DNA of 64,000 nucleotides from Alentia gelatinosa (Eukaryota; Annelida; Polychaeta; Phyllodocida; Polynoidae): positions 141,245,118 through 141,309,117 of the forward strand of contig OX465579.1 of assembly GCA_950022655.1 (NCBI GenBank), given 5' to 3'. A program made the position numbers and the translations under genes. This document shows, piece after piece, positions 38,736 through 50,149 of the stretch; position 1 is the first letter of the stretch; each line of letters starts with the position of its first letter. The notes under the pieces were generated by a model. That model did no database searches. It saw only the letters and a list, made by a program, of their open reading frames with translations, and had not been told where the DNA came from.

Positions 38736-40324
38736 AATACATATGACCCTTGTTCAACGTACATGTATGCGATCTAGCATGGATATAATTAGTGCCACAA
38801 GAATTTTCAAGCGCCCTATCATTCCTCCCTTTTTCTGACCCTTGGTGGTGTGGAAGTATATAATACCTTGGTCAGGTGAAAAGATGAGGTTCTACAATAT
38901 CCCAAGCTGCAGTTTCATATCCCTCACTAGGAAGATCGGGAAGGCGTCAACTGAATGGTACAAGTTACTGTGAACCACTGTTCCTGTGGATATAGCTTAC
39001 TCGTTATGTACGATGTGAACGAAATGCTTGACATTCTTACTAAAAACACAACCTGTGAGTGCACAAGGGGCCGTTTGGTTATGATAAACGGCCTGTCACT
39101 TAACAATGAATTACTGACCTATGGGGTATTTATAACATCATGAATAAGGTCAGGATAATATGCCACCCCAAAAGTACGAGTTATGTATAATCCATCTGAG
39201 ACCAACATGTGCTATGCATATGGGTGGAGACATTGATGAATCTTTGCTAGCATTCATCTCACATTCCACTGTAAAATGTCAGATAACGAAACACACAATT
39301 CTCCTGCTCCTGCCACCCGGTGCATATTGCTTTATCACAAAGATGTGCCTGCCTGGGTATATGGGATAGGCTAGTCTTGACTCAGTTCTACATGACTTGC
39401 ATCGGAGGTTCAGTGGGTCTCGAGATCTAGATCATCGCCCACGCTTCAAAGCCAGCCCCGCACCACGAGCCCATCCTTGGTAGGTTATCCGGATAGAAGG
39501 GGTTTGCCCTGGGGTTTCACAGGGGAAAGAGCTCAATCTATGTGACTACAGGCACAATCAATGTGACTCCACCATAATGTTCTTAAGTTCAATATTTCTT
39601 GACATTCCTATAGACCTTTAAACAAGATTTCCTCCCTCTTGTAAAGTCGCTATTTCCACTTGCACTTATGCGTCAACTTGGGTTGCATTGATACCTCAGC
39701 TATGTATGCAGAGTATTGTCATGTATGTTTCAGTTACAGGTACATATATTTGTAATACTACACGAAAAAAACATACCGCAGGTTTGTATAGGTTTGTATA
39801 TATAAGTATGCAGCGTAGCGGAAGAACAGTTCCCTGATCCCGTACATCGACAGAAACAGGCACCTTCGCCCCTCCCGACACCACAAGACTTTGAGTCCCT
39901 ATTCCATACATCACACACCCGTCGTATGCCACCATTACACATACCAGACATGACCACGACCGTTTATCTGAAGATCTATGGGATACCTACCAACAATGAC
40001 CACTATACGATTCCTTTTCCACCGAATTTGCGCTTGTCGTCGACCATCATAGCAAGATATCAGAGTGGAGGTGGGTGGAGTTAGTCCTAAGCAAATCAGT
40101 CTCCACTTGACGACAGAGATAAGATTTTCTACCCCCGCCGACTGTGTTACGATTCAGGAACCCTCCACCTAGTCGTTGGTCAAATCGATCGCCGGGGGCA
40201 CTAATTGTTGAGGTACCTCACCACACAATGTAACAGTGCGTTGCACCCCCAGTTCTACTCACTCTGTGACTAATTATACTAATCTCGGGCCGATATCGCG
40301 GCTACGCACCTCAGGAGTATTTCT

Positions 40325-40700
40325 AAAGGACTGAAACCACTGTGCGATTCTTATTCCTTTCCTTGCGATGAATGCCGCCTCCATCTTGCATCGCACAGGG
40401 GTTCTGCCTTGCGTTTTCAAGCCCTCCGATTCCGGTACCGCCGCCCTCCTCCCCAACCCCCTTGAGGGTACATTTTCTTGGAAACAAATTTTACCTCAGA
40501 ATCCCATGAGATATTATTTAAACGTAACTATCTTTTTTTCCTGCGATTCTGCTCCTAGACTGTACCCCCCGTGGAGAGGGACGTCGACCGCCTGTCGCCA
40601 AATCCGAGGTAGCCCTGACCAACTGGGAAAATAGGTTTTGCTGCAATTCAGGACCCTAGTGGTGCGATGGACCAATCAGGCGACTGGATATGGTTATTTT
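40325..40700 (+). repeat. Partial copy of the 1.5 kb TTAA transposon
   Basis: Its start (ACTGAAACCACTGTGCGATTC) and following words (TTCCTTTCC, GCCTTGCG, CCGATTCCGGTACC, CCTGCGATTCTG, GTAGCCCTGACCAA, GGTGCGAT) follow the left 550 bp of the element at 29,300 in order but with many changes. The right end is missing. It is an old fragment. Confidence 0.65.
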
Positions 40701-40949
40701 TTCGCACACCAAACCCCTGGAAATTTATATATTTCCCTAATAAAGAGGATCCTCTGCCATGAATACAAGAGCCAGATAAATCCTCCATTTTTCCTTTGTA
40801 TCCCCTTCCCGTCTAATTTACCAGAAGGCACGTTTCGCTGGGATACACAGAATTTCGGAAAGTCTGGACCCCCCCCTCCCAATCTTGTATGCAATAGAAC
40901 AAAAAGGGAGCATACGCAAAATTTCTTTTGAGTTTTGACTTGATCCGAT

Positions 40950-41183
40950 TTTGGGACATTGCCCTACGATTTGTAAGCGACAACAGAAAATCTATACAGG
41001 GGTTGACCGGTTCACTAATCTCAGGTATATAACAGGAAAGCTGTGTCACACTAACCAACACCAGCCGACACTGTTACAACGGTTTCGTTACAACGCCTCG
41101 CTGAGACAAAGTACTGTTTCTTTGTAGATGATAAAGGAACATCCATGTTCCGAAATCGTTAAATGGGAAGTGGCCCTTAACCT
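40950..41183 (-). repeat. Dispersed repeat family K, inverted copy
   Basis: The right end of this stretch, read on the minus strand (GGGCCACTTCCCATTTAACG, GATTTCGGAACAT, then TTTGTCTCAGC), matches the start of 31,796-32,150. The match weakens towards the left. Confidence 0.5.
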
Positions 41184-41239
41184 GTAAAGCCTATTTACGA
41201 GGTTATAAAAGAAGGAAGTGTGATCGGGGACAGTCATCA

Positions 41240-41345
41240 TGTCGGTGTCTTAATAGGTATAAGATACCGAAATTTTATTCCCGACTCTCACCGAGCCGAT
41301 GGTGGGGATGAATCGGGAACAAATTTCGGTGTCTTATAGGTTTAA
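41240..41345 (+). repeat. Short hairpin family C, copy 2
   Basis: It shares TATTCCCGA(T/C)TCTCACCGAGC and GGGATGAATCGGGA with 31,183-31,315. Its own arms (GGTGTCTTA...GGTGTCTTATAGG) differ in the flanks. Confidence 0.65.
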
Positions 41346-42868
41346 CGATATACCTGTACATGGATATAGTTGAAGGACATAGAATGGGACCATGAATGGT
41401 CACTGCAATAAAAGCACTACTAAAATATGACACGAGCCAGTCTCGTCGAGTATAGGAGATAATATGCGATAAGCAGATATTCCCCGAAGAAGAGCCCCGA
41501 CCCCATACCCCCGCATCTCACAGCACCCCTCTTTCACCACATCCTGTCGGGTCTATGTCATGCACGGTCTAGACCATGTTGTCGATATCATTCTTCACAA
41601 CGGCCAATGGTCAAACAATCCATCACACATTTATTTTTATCGCGATATGCTCGTGATAGATTGCAATGCGAACATGTGTACGCGTAAAAAACACATCTCT
41701 GTTATTGCATTCATTGCATTTTGCAAATGTTGTTAAACACGAGTAACCCAACTCATCACCGTCGCTGCCCCTGTCGGTTTTTGAAAGGAAGTGTGTGGCA
41801 TAATATTTAGGTTTAGGTACGTTGTAAACACGCCACATAAGATGTTTTCATATCTACGAGTATAGGGTACATGGGGAAAGGTATCATGTTAACGATACAC
41901 TCGCAGACAAGGATGCAAACAAATGAACAAAACGAATTCAGAACAGGAAATAAAAGCTAAAGCGACAGGAACTAAATGACTGTTATCTTAAAAGTATCTC
42001 AAATGGTCGTTGACATTTAAAGGTTAAGTGGGTAAGCTGTTCAACGGTCCCTATCAGCCGACAATATGTGTAGACGAAACGCCATTATCGTTTTTGAAAA
42101 AGTTCAAAGTCATTCTCAATTCAAGAGTTATTCTGACGATAAATACCTTGCTGTTCCTTATACATTAAGCCCATAAATGTTACGGACCCTAGTCTCACAG
42201 GAAAGTTCAACAGGAGCTGACATATCACTCGAGTTCCGTCACATGTAAAAAGATTACGGCACACGTATGAAGAACGTTATGCCAAAGCAGCACGGGTCCA
42301 TACTACGCGGCTACTGGGTTTACGGTGCATACTCAGAGATATTTATCAACTTGGAATAAGAACACCTGGCATCAAAGGAATCAATGACCGCTGCGTGTCG
42401 ACTTAAAATCATACTTAATTCTTCGAAGGAATTCCCAATATCTACCAGAGGAGAAGACTAATCAGTTCTTATGTCTAGCAATTTGACTATCATGGAATGG
42501 AAATAGTCCAATTCACATGTCAGGAAGATCGAGGGAAATTTTGCAAATTATATTCTGAAGTTGAAGGACACCTCAAACCAGAGTATGCTCAGAAAACATT
42601 TGTAATGTGTTCAATTAGGTAACAATGCAAGGTACTCTACGACCAGTGATCTAACGAGAAACGCTCGACGACTGCTTAAATGAGCAAGCCTTTGCGAAAC
42701 GTAACCAATGTGCCAAAGAAGAGGCATAACCCTAAGACGAGCAAGTTTTGCCCTTTCATTGTCAGTAACTTCTATCTTTTCTTCATTCTATACTATAAAC
42801 TAAGATAATTATCAAAATGAATTAGAAATTCAGTTAAAATGGGATCAAAATACAACATCAATAGACTA

Positions 42869-43106
42869 AAGGGTTGGTTCCACTGACACAATGGATTAGC
42901 CATGGTATATCTTACAGTGTTGCAATATGTTGTACCTCTGTTGTTGCGAAACATAACATGCGATGTTTTTTGTCTATTTTGGTGCTCCACCACCATGATA
43001 CCTTAAGACACAGCGCTGCAAATATGCACGCGACTATTCAAGACCTAGCAAGACAACCAAACTGTGACTAATCTCACTCTATCTTGTGTGTTGGTGGAAC
43101 CAGCAC
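42869..43106. mobile_element. TTAA-type MITE, diverged copy 2
   Basis: It follows the 31,528-31,793 element in order: the GGTTCCAC end, GCCATGGTATATCTT, TTTTGGTGCTCCACCA, AAGACA, GTGACTAATCT, TTGGTGGAACC. TTAA flanks the right end (43,107-43,110), but the left flank reads CTAA. It is older than copy 1 by its divergence. Confidence 0.75.
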
Positions 43107-43109
43107 TTA

Positions 43110-45195
43110 AAGTCTTTAAAAATTGTAGAAATCAATGCAAAGTACATGACTGAATATAAGGCTATTTCAGCATAAAAGGATATCAACATCCCGGTTCACA
43201 TCCATTTGGCATCTGTGAATTTGCAGCTCCCAAATATGTTCTGCAAATCCCATTGAATTCCGAGCTGCAAGTTCATCCTAAAACATTCAATTCGGATCTA
43301 AACAAACTAGTTTGTTAATACAAATTTCATATACATCTTGAGAAATCATTAAACCTGTTTGCCATTGGCCTCTGTCCCATTAATGCTTGGTTCAGTAGGG
43401 AACCACCGTGGCCGTTACTGTAGATATCAACTAACAATTAATGGAAATGCATTACATGTATATGGGTGTTAATTCTTAAAATATTAAGATTTTTTTTTTT
43501 TTTTTTTAAATATTAAGAATAACAGAAGTAGTAACGAGGCCAAGAAACTACCCCAAAATTATGTAGTGTGTCTCGGATAATACATCATTATGTTTAGCCT
43601 ACATGCAGTCCACAACACAACACAATTTAACCACATTTCAACACTTCTAACTCATGTCGGCCATATTTGATAGGCTGGGGCCTGGCAATCCCCTGTGTAG
43701 GATTTCCTGCACTTTTGATACCGTGTTTTGGCGCCTGCAGAATGCATTGACATGGATTTTACAAACACTGGCTCTTCAATTATTTAGAATTAATGCAAAG
43801 GTAGAAAATTACTGTCATTATACTGCATTTTGCCTCAGGAAACAGTCTACCACAAAATCGGAAGGATTCAACCTATATTTATAAGAAAAACGGCTGCTGA
43901 CCTGAGATGTACAAATTTGGTCGACCAGTTAGCCCAGGGCTCTATGGGACTGCTCTCTGACTGTCTGCAGTGCTTGACAGTCGGAGCCTCTCTGACTAGG
44001 GGATTGTAAGTTGTAGGCTTGTATAGTTATCAATATCAAACAAAAGTGAGGATAAACACATTCATAAGCAGATTTTCTAGCAACCCCCTATACGATTAAC
44101 CCTTTCAACACATTTCTGGCAGACTGGTTACATCATCTATGATTGCTCATCTTCATCTCATGTATCTTGACTTAGCTTAACTTCAGTTAATCATAGTTGA
44201 TGCACATTGCTTACATAATAAATACAATTAAATTCAACAAAAACGTCATAATTGACATAACGAGTGGATCGGATCCATCTAGCACAAACACCACCAACTC
44301 AGAGTACTAGCGTGGCCTACGTGCGCTCCCAACGTGAAACTCATTACACTTTGGAGAGCGCTGGCTCTGAGGCGTGCCCGTGATGCTGAGCGCGTTGGCC
44401 GCTGCCAGTCACCAAGAAAAGCAAGATGGCTTCGGTCGGTCACCTCGATCGGGTCACAAGCACTGCACAATGCCTGCTCACGCCTAATGTCCCTGGATTT
44501 CTACCATCACTTCACTAGTGATATTGTTTTGAAAACACGAAATGCCCCTATACCACGTTTGCAGTGCTGGGATAAGAATATAAATAACGAGAACCTGTAC
44601 GGTTTCCAGTAGCACCGTTCTCGGCATGATTTAATCTGCAGGCATGAAAACGTGGGGGCCGTACGTCAATCTCCGTGTGTACTACAATGAACAGCGCCCA
44701 CCACGCATGTACACAATCTTGTTTTAGAATCAATACCGCCTCATACATGGATTCTTATTGTTTTGACGGATTATAAACAAAAACAAAGATATCCTGTGAA
44801 TGTATAAACACAAACATACAGCTGGCGAGCGCTATGGTCAGCTATTTTTGTTGCACTGTGTCCGAACTTGACACTGTCACTAACAAAAACAATGTGACCA
44901 ACACGGGGCTATTGAGATGGGTTTGCTGGTGAAGTGCACGCTGCATGTGCGACTGCACTGCTCATGCAAGGTACCAAAGGACGCTAGTTATAGGTAAAAA
45001 CATCTCCCCTTATTTGAACAACACAAGTCACCCTGACCAGGTCACTCTAAGCTCAACAGTTGACCCCATTAAAACCAGGGCCTGGCTTGTACACACACTC
45101 TGGCGGCCATCTTTGCTACAATTCGTACATGCCCCTGAGAAACCGAGGATGCACTGCCAAAACGGAGGAACATAACATAGAAAAATAGAACTTAC
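43110..45195. other. Rest of intron 1, little recognisable
   Basis: At about 43,470-43,520 AATATTAAG-type words flank a T run and can fold back on each other. Otherwise nothing supportable was seen up to the signal-peptide exon. Confidence 0.45.
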
Positions 45196-45265
45196 CTTCC
45201 GTAGCGAAAGTACACACTGCTGCTACTGAGAGCCACAACAGGATATATCTATGTAAGGACGCCAT
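45196..45265 (-). CDS. Signal-peptide exon of the Ig-receptor gene
   Basis: The first coding exon starts at an ATG (45,263-45,265) followed by G at +4. It encodes 23 residues: a short basic start (MASLHRY) and a hydrophobic run (ILLWLSVAAVC), as expected for a secretion signal. It ends at a consensus donor, GAAG|GTAAGT, in phase 1, which fits the phase-1 acceptor of the Ig1 exon at 34,349. The frame stays open for 31 codons upstream to 45,358, but the inner ATG places the hydrophobic core at the right distance for a signal peptide. A TATAATTATATATGG-like word on the minus strand at about 45,488-45,502 could be a promoter element, but this is weak. Confidence 0.72.
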
Positions 45266-45358
45266 AAGTGATAAAATCGAAGGAACAGGCGAATATAGGA
45301 TCGCAAGCTTTGAGTGCTGATCTGAGTATGAATACACATCCACTGAACCGTACCACAA

Positions 45359-46690
45359 CTCTAATCGCCTTTAGTCTTGCGCGAGTCGTTCTCGCTGCCA
45401 GCAGTCCCCCCTCCACTTGAGGCAAGTTTTTGTGATATAAGTATTTCATTCCATAGCCTGTACATGTATCTCTACTCTCTACATTCATCCATATATAATT
45501 ATACTCCGATTTTATTCAATAGTAGCATAAGATCATCCAAATTGTAATGCCTATTCCACGAAATATCTATATTAATTATGCAGCGGAGGGAGGGACCTCG
45601 CTACTCGGAACGGTCATTCAGATTAAGACCAACCCCAGCTCGGCATTCCCGCGAAAAATGATGCTACTCATTGGAACCCGCTCACACCCCTAATCAGCAT
45701 GATTGTTAATCACCCTGTGATGAGTAGAGCTTCTCAAATGACATGGCAATACTCAGAATTCAGTTGTTATGCATGTCGATAACGATATCGGTATATATAT
45801 GACTGTTACATGCAGTGATTTCCAGCCTCAACAGCTTAAACGTATAGTACGACGGACCTATGTTGGCCTTGGGACGCTCGCGTGTGTTTATCATTTGGTC
45901 TTGTAACAAGGCATGTGCGCATTGGAAGTTATAGTGGCAAAATCTGGAACTAAACACACCGTCAGGACATACTTGTTCATAATACTGTTTGGAGATGATA
46001 TTAAATATTACCTATTGGCCTATTAGCCTACTCGCCTATTACTCAAACAAAAATCATTTACTATATACCCGAAATTTAAAAAAAAAATCTTTAATGAAAT
46101 TAATGATTTTCCAATATTTTAATAAACGTGCGTGGGAAGGTAGTCCGTATTTTCCTGTACGGACCAGTGGGCCGTACAATATTTATATGATATTATATGG
46201 CGAAACGGTGCGTATTTACAGTAGGCTATACGGCATGGGTATATAGTACCGTACTAAGTAATAATCAGGAATGTGCTTCTTAGAGCTAGCCGTCCCCGAT
46301 GGAGTGTGCAATATTTATATAGGGGGTGGGAGTTTTCCTCGGCGACTGCTTGAAAGCCCCCTAGCTCCCCTTGGGAATACCACAAAATGAAATCCACCCC
46401 CGCCCCCACCCCACCACCAAGACAAATACCTCTAAATGAAGCCCTCCCCTACACCAAGCAAATATACGGTACCTATATTTATCCATTGTCCCCTCCCCCG
46501 ACATAAATGCCCTCCCATATGCCCATTTATAAATAAAGGCCTATATAGAACTGTATCGAGAATCATATAAATATACAATATTCCACGAGTGTGGATGTGA
46601 CACAATCGTCATCGAGACGAAGCCAAGTGACGATTAGGGCCCACCCAACGATGAGTGGAGTATTTTTTATTCTACGATTCGGGTGCGGTT
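45359..46690. other. Intergenic DNA between receptor gene and Harbinger locus
   Basis: AT-rich with C-rich patches (about 46,395-46,510). It presumably holds the promoter of the minus-strand receptor gene. No exon or repeat pair was recognised. Confidence 0.4.
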
Positions 46691-46715
46691 CTGGGCCCTG
46701 TTTTTCAGTGGAGAT

Positions 46716-46910
46716 GATCTCAACTTGAGACCAGTTATGGGCCAAAGTGTATTTCAGTTGAGAGGATCTTAGGCGATCTCAAGTTGAGACCAAGATCGGA
46801 AGGGTTTGGGTGGTTTTGGTGTTTTTCAGTTGAGACGATCTCAGGGGATCTCAGGGGATCTCAGGGGATCTCGGGTGGAAGTATCTCAATCTCGGTCTCA
46901 ACTTGAGATC
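46716..46910. promoter_or_regulatory. Palindromic motif cluster before the transposase
   Basis: Three copies of a 17 bp near-palindrome lie at 46,716-46,732 (GATCTCAACTTGAGACC), 46,775-46,791 (GATCTCAAGTTGAGACC) and 46,894-46,910 (GGTCTCAACTTGAGATC). TTTCAGT(T/G)GAGA words occur near each one, and a 10 bp tandem repeat (GATCTCAGGG type, four copies) lies at 46,837-46,875. Subterminal repeats like these often bind the Myb-like protein or transposase of Harbinger elements; the binding role here is inference. They may also overlap the transposase promoter. Confidence 0.6.
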
Positions 46911-46961
46911 ATTTCAGAGTTGTCTCAGCCTATGTTAGTGTATGTGCAGAGGCCAGTAAAA

Positions 46962-49627
46962 ATGGCAGCTCTACCACGCCGTCCTTACAAAAGGAGGGAA
47001 TATCGGCCCAGGCGTAATCCACTGGATTTACTGGATGATGACATGTTCGTTAGGCGATATAGGTTAAGCAAAGGTATCGTCCGTGAGTTGACAGACCGGT
47101 ATCGCGTGTCTGGGTTCTGCGGCAATTCCGAGTTGAACCGACGTGGGTTTGGAAAACCACCGGAGGAAAGGGTAAGATGTTTATAGTTACTTTTAGTAGA
47201 GGTTATAATACCGTGTGTAGACACTGTTGTTCATGTGTTCTGACCATATAAATTTGTTATTATTTATCTATGCAAGTATATGTGTTATTATAACGGCTAT
47301 AAGCGTGTGAATTGTAATCCTATAAATAAAATAACAATCTACAGTGCAAGCGTATTATCCACCATAACATATTGAATTATTTTGCTATTATTGGGGGACG
47401 GCTCAAAGGAATAGTGAGGCCGATTTCGAAGTGGTAGTTGGCGTTTCTGTTTGGACAGCCCTATCTTCAGATGCAATGGTGTCCCACATGATTTTGTTAG
47501 TCACCTATGGACAAAGAGTCTCTGAGATTGAAAACTTAATTGACTTGCTAACTAATACAACTAAATTGGTAATGAGGAAGACAAAAAAACTATTTTATAT
47601 TACTTGTTATAAAACTCTTTAACTTACTTTAAATATTGTTATTTTCAGATGTGTGTGGCACTGCGGTATTTCGCCACTGGCTGTAACTACAGCGTACTGG
47701 GTGATTACCACGGAATTGTGAAGGGAACCGTAAGCCGATGCATTCATGAGGTCCTGCAATTCTTCGAAACAATACAGGATGAATTCATCATCTTTCCTCA
47801 AACGGCCGCTTCACAGGAGGAATCGTCGCGCCTTTTCTTTGAACGGTACGGTGGGAAACCCATGGTGATAGCCGCCGTAGATGGGACCCATATTCCTATC
47901 CTGCGTCCCAAAGAAAACGAAGTTGGTTTTGTCAACCGGAGGGGTGTGCATACCATAAACACCCTTGTAAGTGAATAACTTAATTTTTTTTATTGCAATA
48001 TGACATGCTATTTAGTATAAATCTATAAAGCAAAAGCGACATAAATGCTGTTAATATTTTATAACAGAGTATAATAATTTATACATATTTTGTTACAAGA
48101 GTACATGTTATGTGAATAAGGCTCGGTTCCAAAGGATTTAAAAAGAATATGACTTGAATATGTAGTATGATAGGAAAATGAATAATAATGCAAAAGTGAA
48201 AAATAACATATAAATGGTCTTCAATACTAAAAATGCGCTATAATGAAGAAAAAAATTTATTTTTCAGATAGCTGTGGGAGCCAATCGTCGTATTCTGCTA
48301 GTTAACGCGAAATTTCCTGGAAGTGTGCATGATAGTTTTGTGCTGCAATCCTCCTCTATCAAGCGGCTGGCCAACCGGAATCTATAAGGCGATTTCTTTG
48401 TTCTTGGCGACTCAGGGTAAATAAGAATCCTAGATTAACTGCAATTCCTAGTTATTGTCTATAATTGTCATATCTTCCTTTATATGTTATTCGTATTTCA
48501 TAGCAGTCAATTGCTTAAAGACGCTCAAAATCGTCAATTTTGGAGATAAATAGATTTCGGTGAAATATTATAATTTAATAATAGTATTTATTTTGTTAGG
48601 TTTATTATATATCAGCACCATAGAATACATTAGTATTTACGACAGCTTTCAGTTACTGTAGAAACATCTTGGATACGTCCTGACAAGTCCACGCTCTCGA
48701 TACTATCAAAGATATATAACATTGATTTTTTTAACATATTTATTTGAGCAGGCCATATTTTCTTTTTTCACCAATATTATTATTGTACTTGTTAGTCTAG
48801 TTAATCTATTGTTCATTTAGTTAAAAAGGTTTCATAAAAAAGTCTATTACCAATCGAGTTTAAACTAGGGCTCCAGATGACGCTAACTAAATCGGTTAGT
48901 TCATACAAAGATCATATTGTTTTTGTATGGTCTGGTGGTTCGCTTGAGTTTGGTGAATGCTTCAACAAATGGTATGGTTTCTTGGAAGAAGGCAATCCCT
49001 TCTTCCCTTGGTAAACATTACACTTTATTTAAACTATTTCATACTATATAATACAGATCGATTATTTCTTATTTCCGTAGATACGGTCTTCAGGAGTTCA
49101 TTATGACTCCTTTCCTGCATGCCTCTACTCCGGCTGAAGAACGCTTCAATCGTTAGCACATGACCACCCGTGTCGTGGTAGAACAGACCATAGGCATCCT
49201 AAAACAACGATTCAGGTAAAACTAGGGCATTGTAAAAATTGATTTATTTATGGAGACAAAGGCCTCATATCAAACTTTGTCTTCATATGAAACTCTCAAT
49301 ACAATAAGTGTTCTTGTAGTTGAAAGTAATTCTTTAAATTAAAGTTATAAATGTTCTTGTTATAGGTGTCTTGATAGACATGGCGGGTATTTGTACCATA
49401 TACCAGAGGTCTGCAGCCAGATAATAAACGCGTGTGCCTGTCTGCACAATATGTGCCTGCAAGAAGACATTCCTGTGCCCCCAGTGGAAGATGAACCGAT
49501 GGAGGATGGTCCACCTCCACAGGGTCGATACGCTGGTCCACATCTGAATAGGCCACCTCCACCTCCCGAAGAAGCGAGTCGGCAAGGCCATGCCAAACAG
49601 GCTCTTTATGTGAATTCTCATTTCTAA
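46962..49627 (+). pseudogene. PIF/Harbinger transposase gene, two stop codons
   Basis: This would be the DDE transposase (HARBI1-like, DDE_Tnp_4 family) that cuts and inserts the element. Five exons are inferred from consensus borders with matching phases: 46,962-47,171, 47,649-47,966, 48,268-48,416, 49,081-49,215 and 49,366-49,627, in total about 357 codons, the normal size. Exon 1 is basic (PRRPYKRREYRPRR). The catalytic residues are visible: Asp in AAVDGTHIP (47,880-47,882), Asp in LGDSG (48,409-48,411) and Glu in VVVEQTIG (49,181-49,183). Exon 5 ends with a Pro-rich tail before TAA at 49,625-49,627, and AATAAA follows at 49,657-49,662. In-frame TAA (48,385-48,387, exon 3) and TAG (49,154-49,156, exon 4) interrupt it, so no full-length enzyme is expected. 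Splice sites are still clean, so the decay is recent or sequence errors are possible. Confidence 0.88.
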
Positions 49628-49656
49628 TATAATTGAGACAACCTTGGTTCTTATTC

Positions 49657-49703
49657 AATAAATGATTGAACGTCGAACAATTTGATTTTAATGGCTGTTT
49701 ATT
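49657..49703. terminator. Convergent poly(A) signals
   Basis: AATAAA on plus at 49,657-49,662 follows the transposase stop by 30 bp. AATAAA on minus (49,698-49,703) lies about 450 bp after the Myb/SANT stop. The two genes would thus end tail to tail, with overlapping or nearly touching 3' ends. Confidence 0.5.
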
Positions 49704-50149
49704 TAAAAACTATGAAATAAGGCAAACAATTATCACCTTAAATTGTAGTTAGTGCCGTGTAAATAAAGTAAAAATAAATGAATGTTTGCCACTAAAAGTC
49801 AACAGTATAAAGTAAGAAACTATAGTAAGATTGGAATAAAATGTATGTGTAGTCGTAAATGACTCAAGTTGATAAAGAAACAATAAACCTCAGTAGTATT
49901 ACTAGTCAACTTCATGAAGGTTAAATGAAACCGTAGAAAAGTCAAATTGATATATGATGAACAGTTCATTTAAAAAAACGAGGTTAAGTTTTTTTCATTT
50001 AAACTATTAAATATATTCTCTTAACCTACAACGTTAAGTATTGTCAAACCAGTGACACTTGCGGAAACTATCAAATCACAGAAATACAACAGTGGAACTT
50101 AAGCATAATTGCATTGAACTCAAATTCAAAGTCAAAGAACATAATGGAC

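Larger units (their letters stand above)
34350..45195 (-). other. Intron 1 of the Ig-receptor gene, repeat-rich
   Basis: A 10,846 bp intron inferred between the signal-peptide donor (GAAG|GTAAGT) and the Ig1 acceptor. It contains at least five repeat units annotated separately and the strand-switching minisatellite. GC-rich patches at 36,780-37,140 and about 37,650-38,060 give long chance frames without recognisable products. I see no exon of another gene inside it. Confidence 0.7.
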
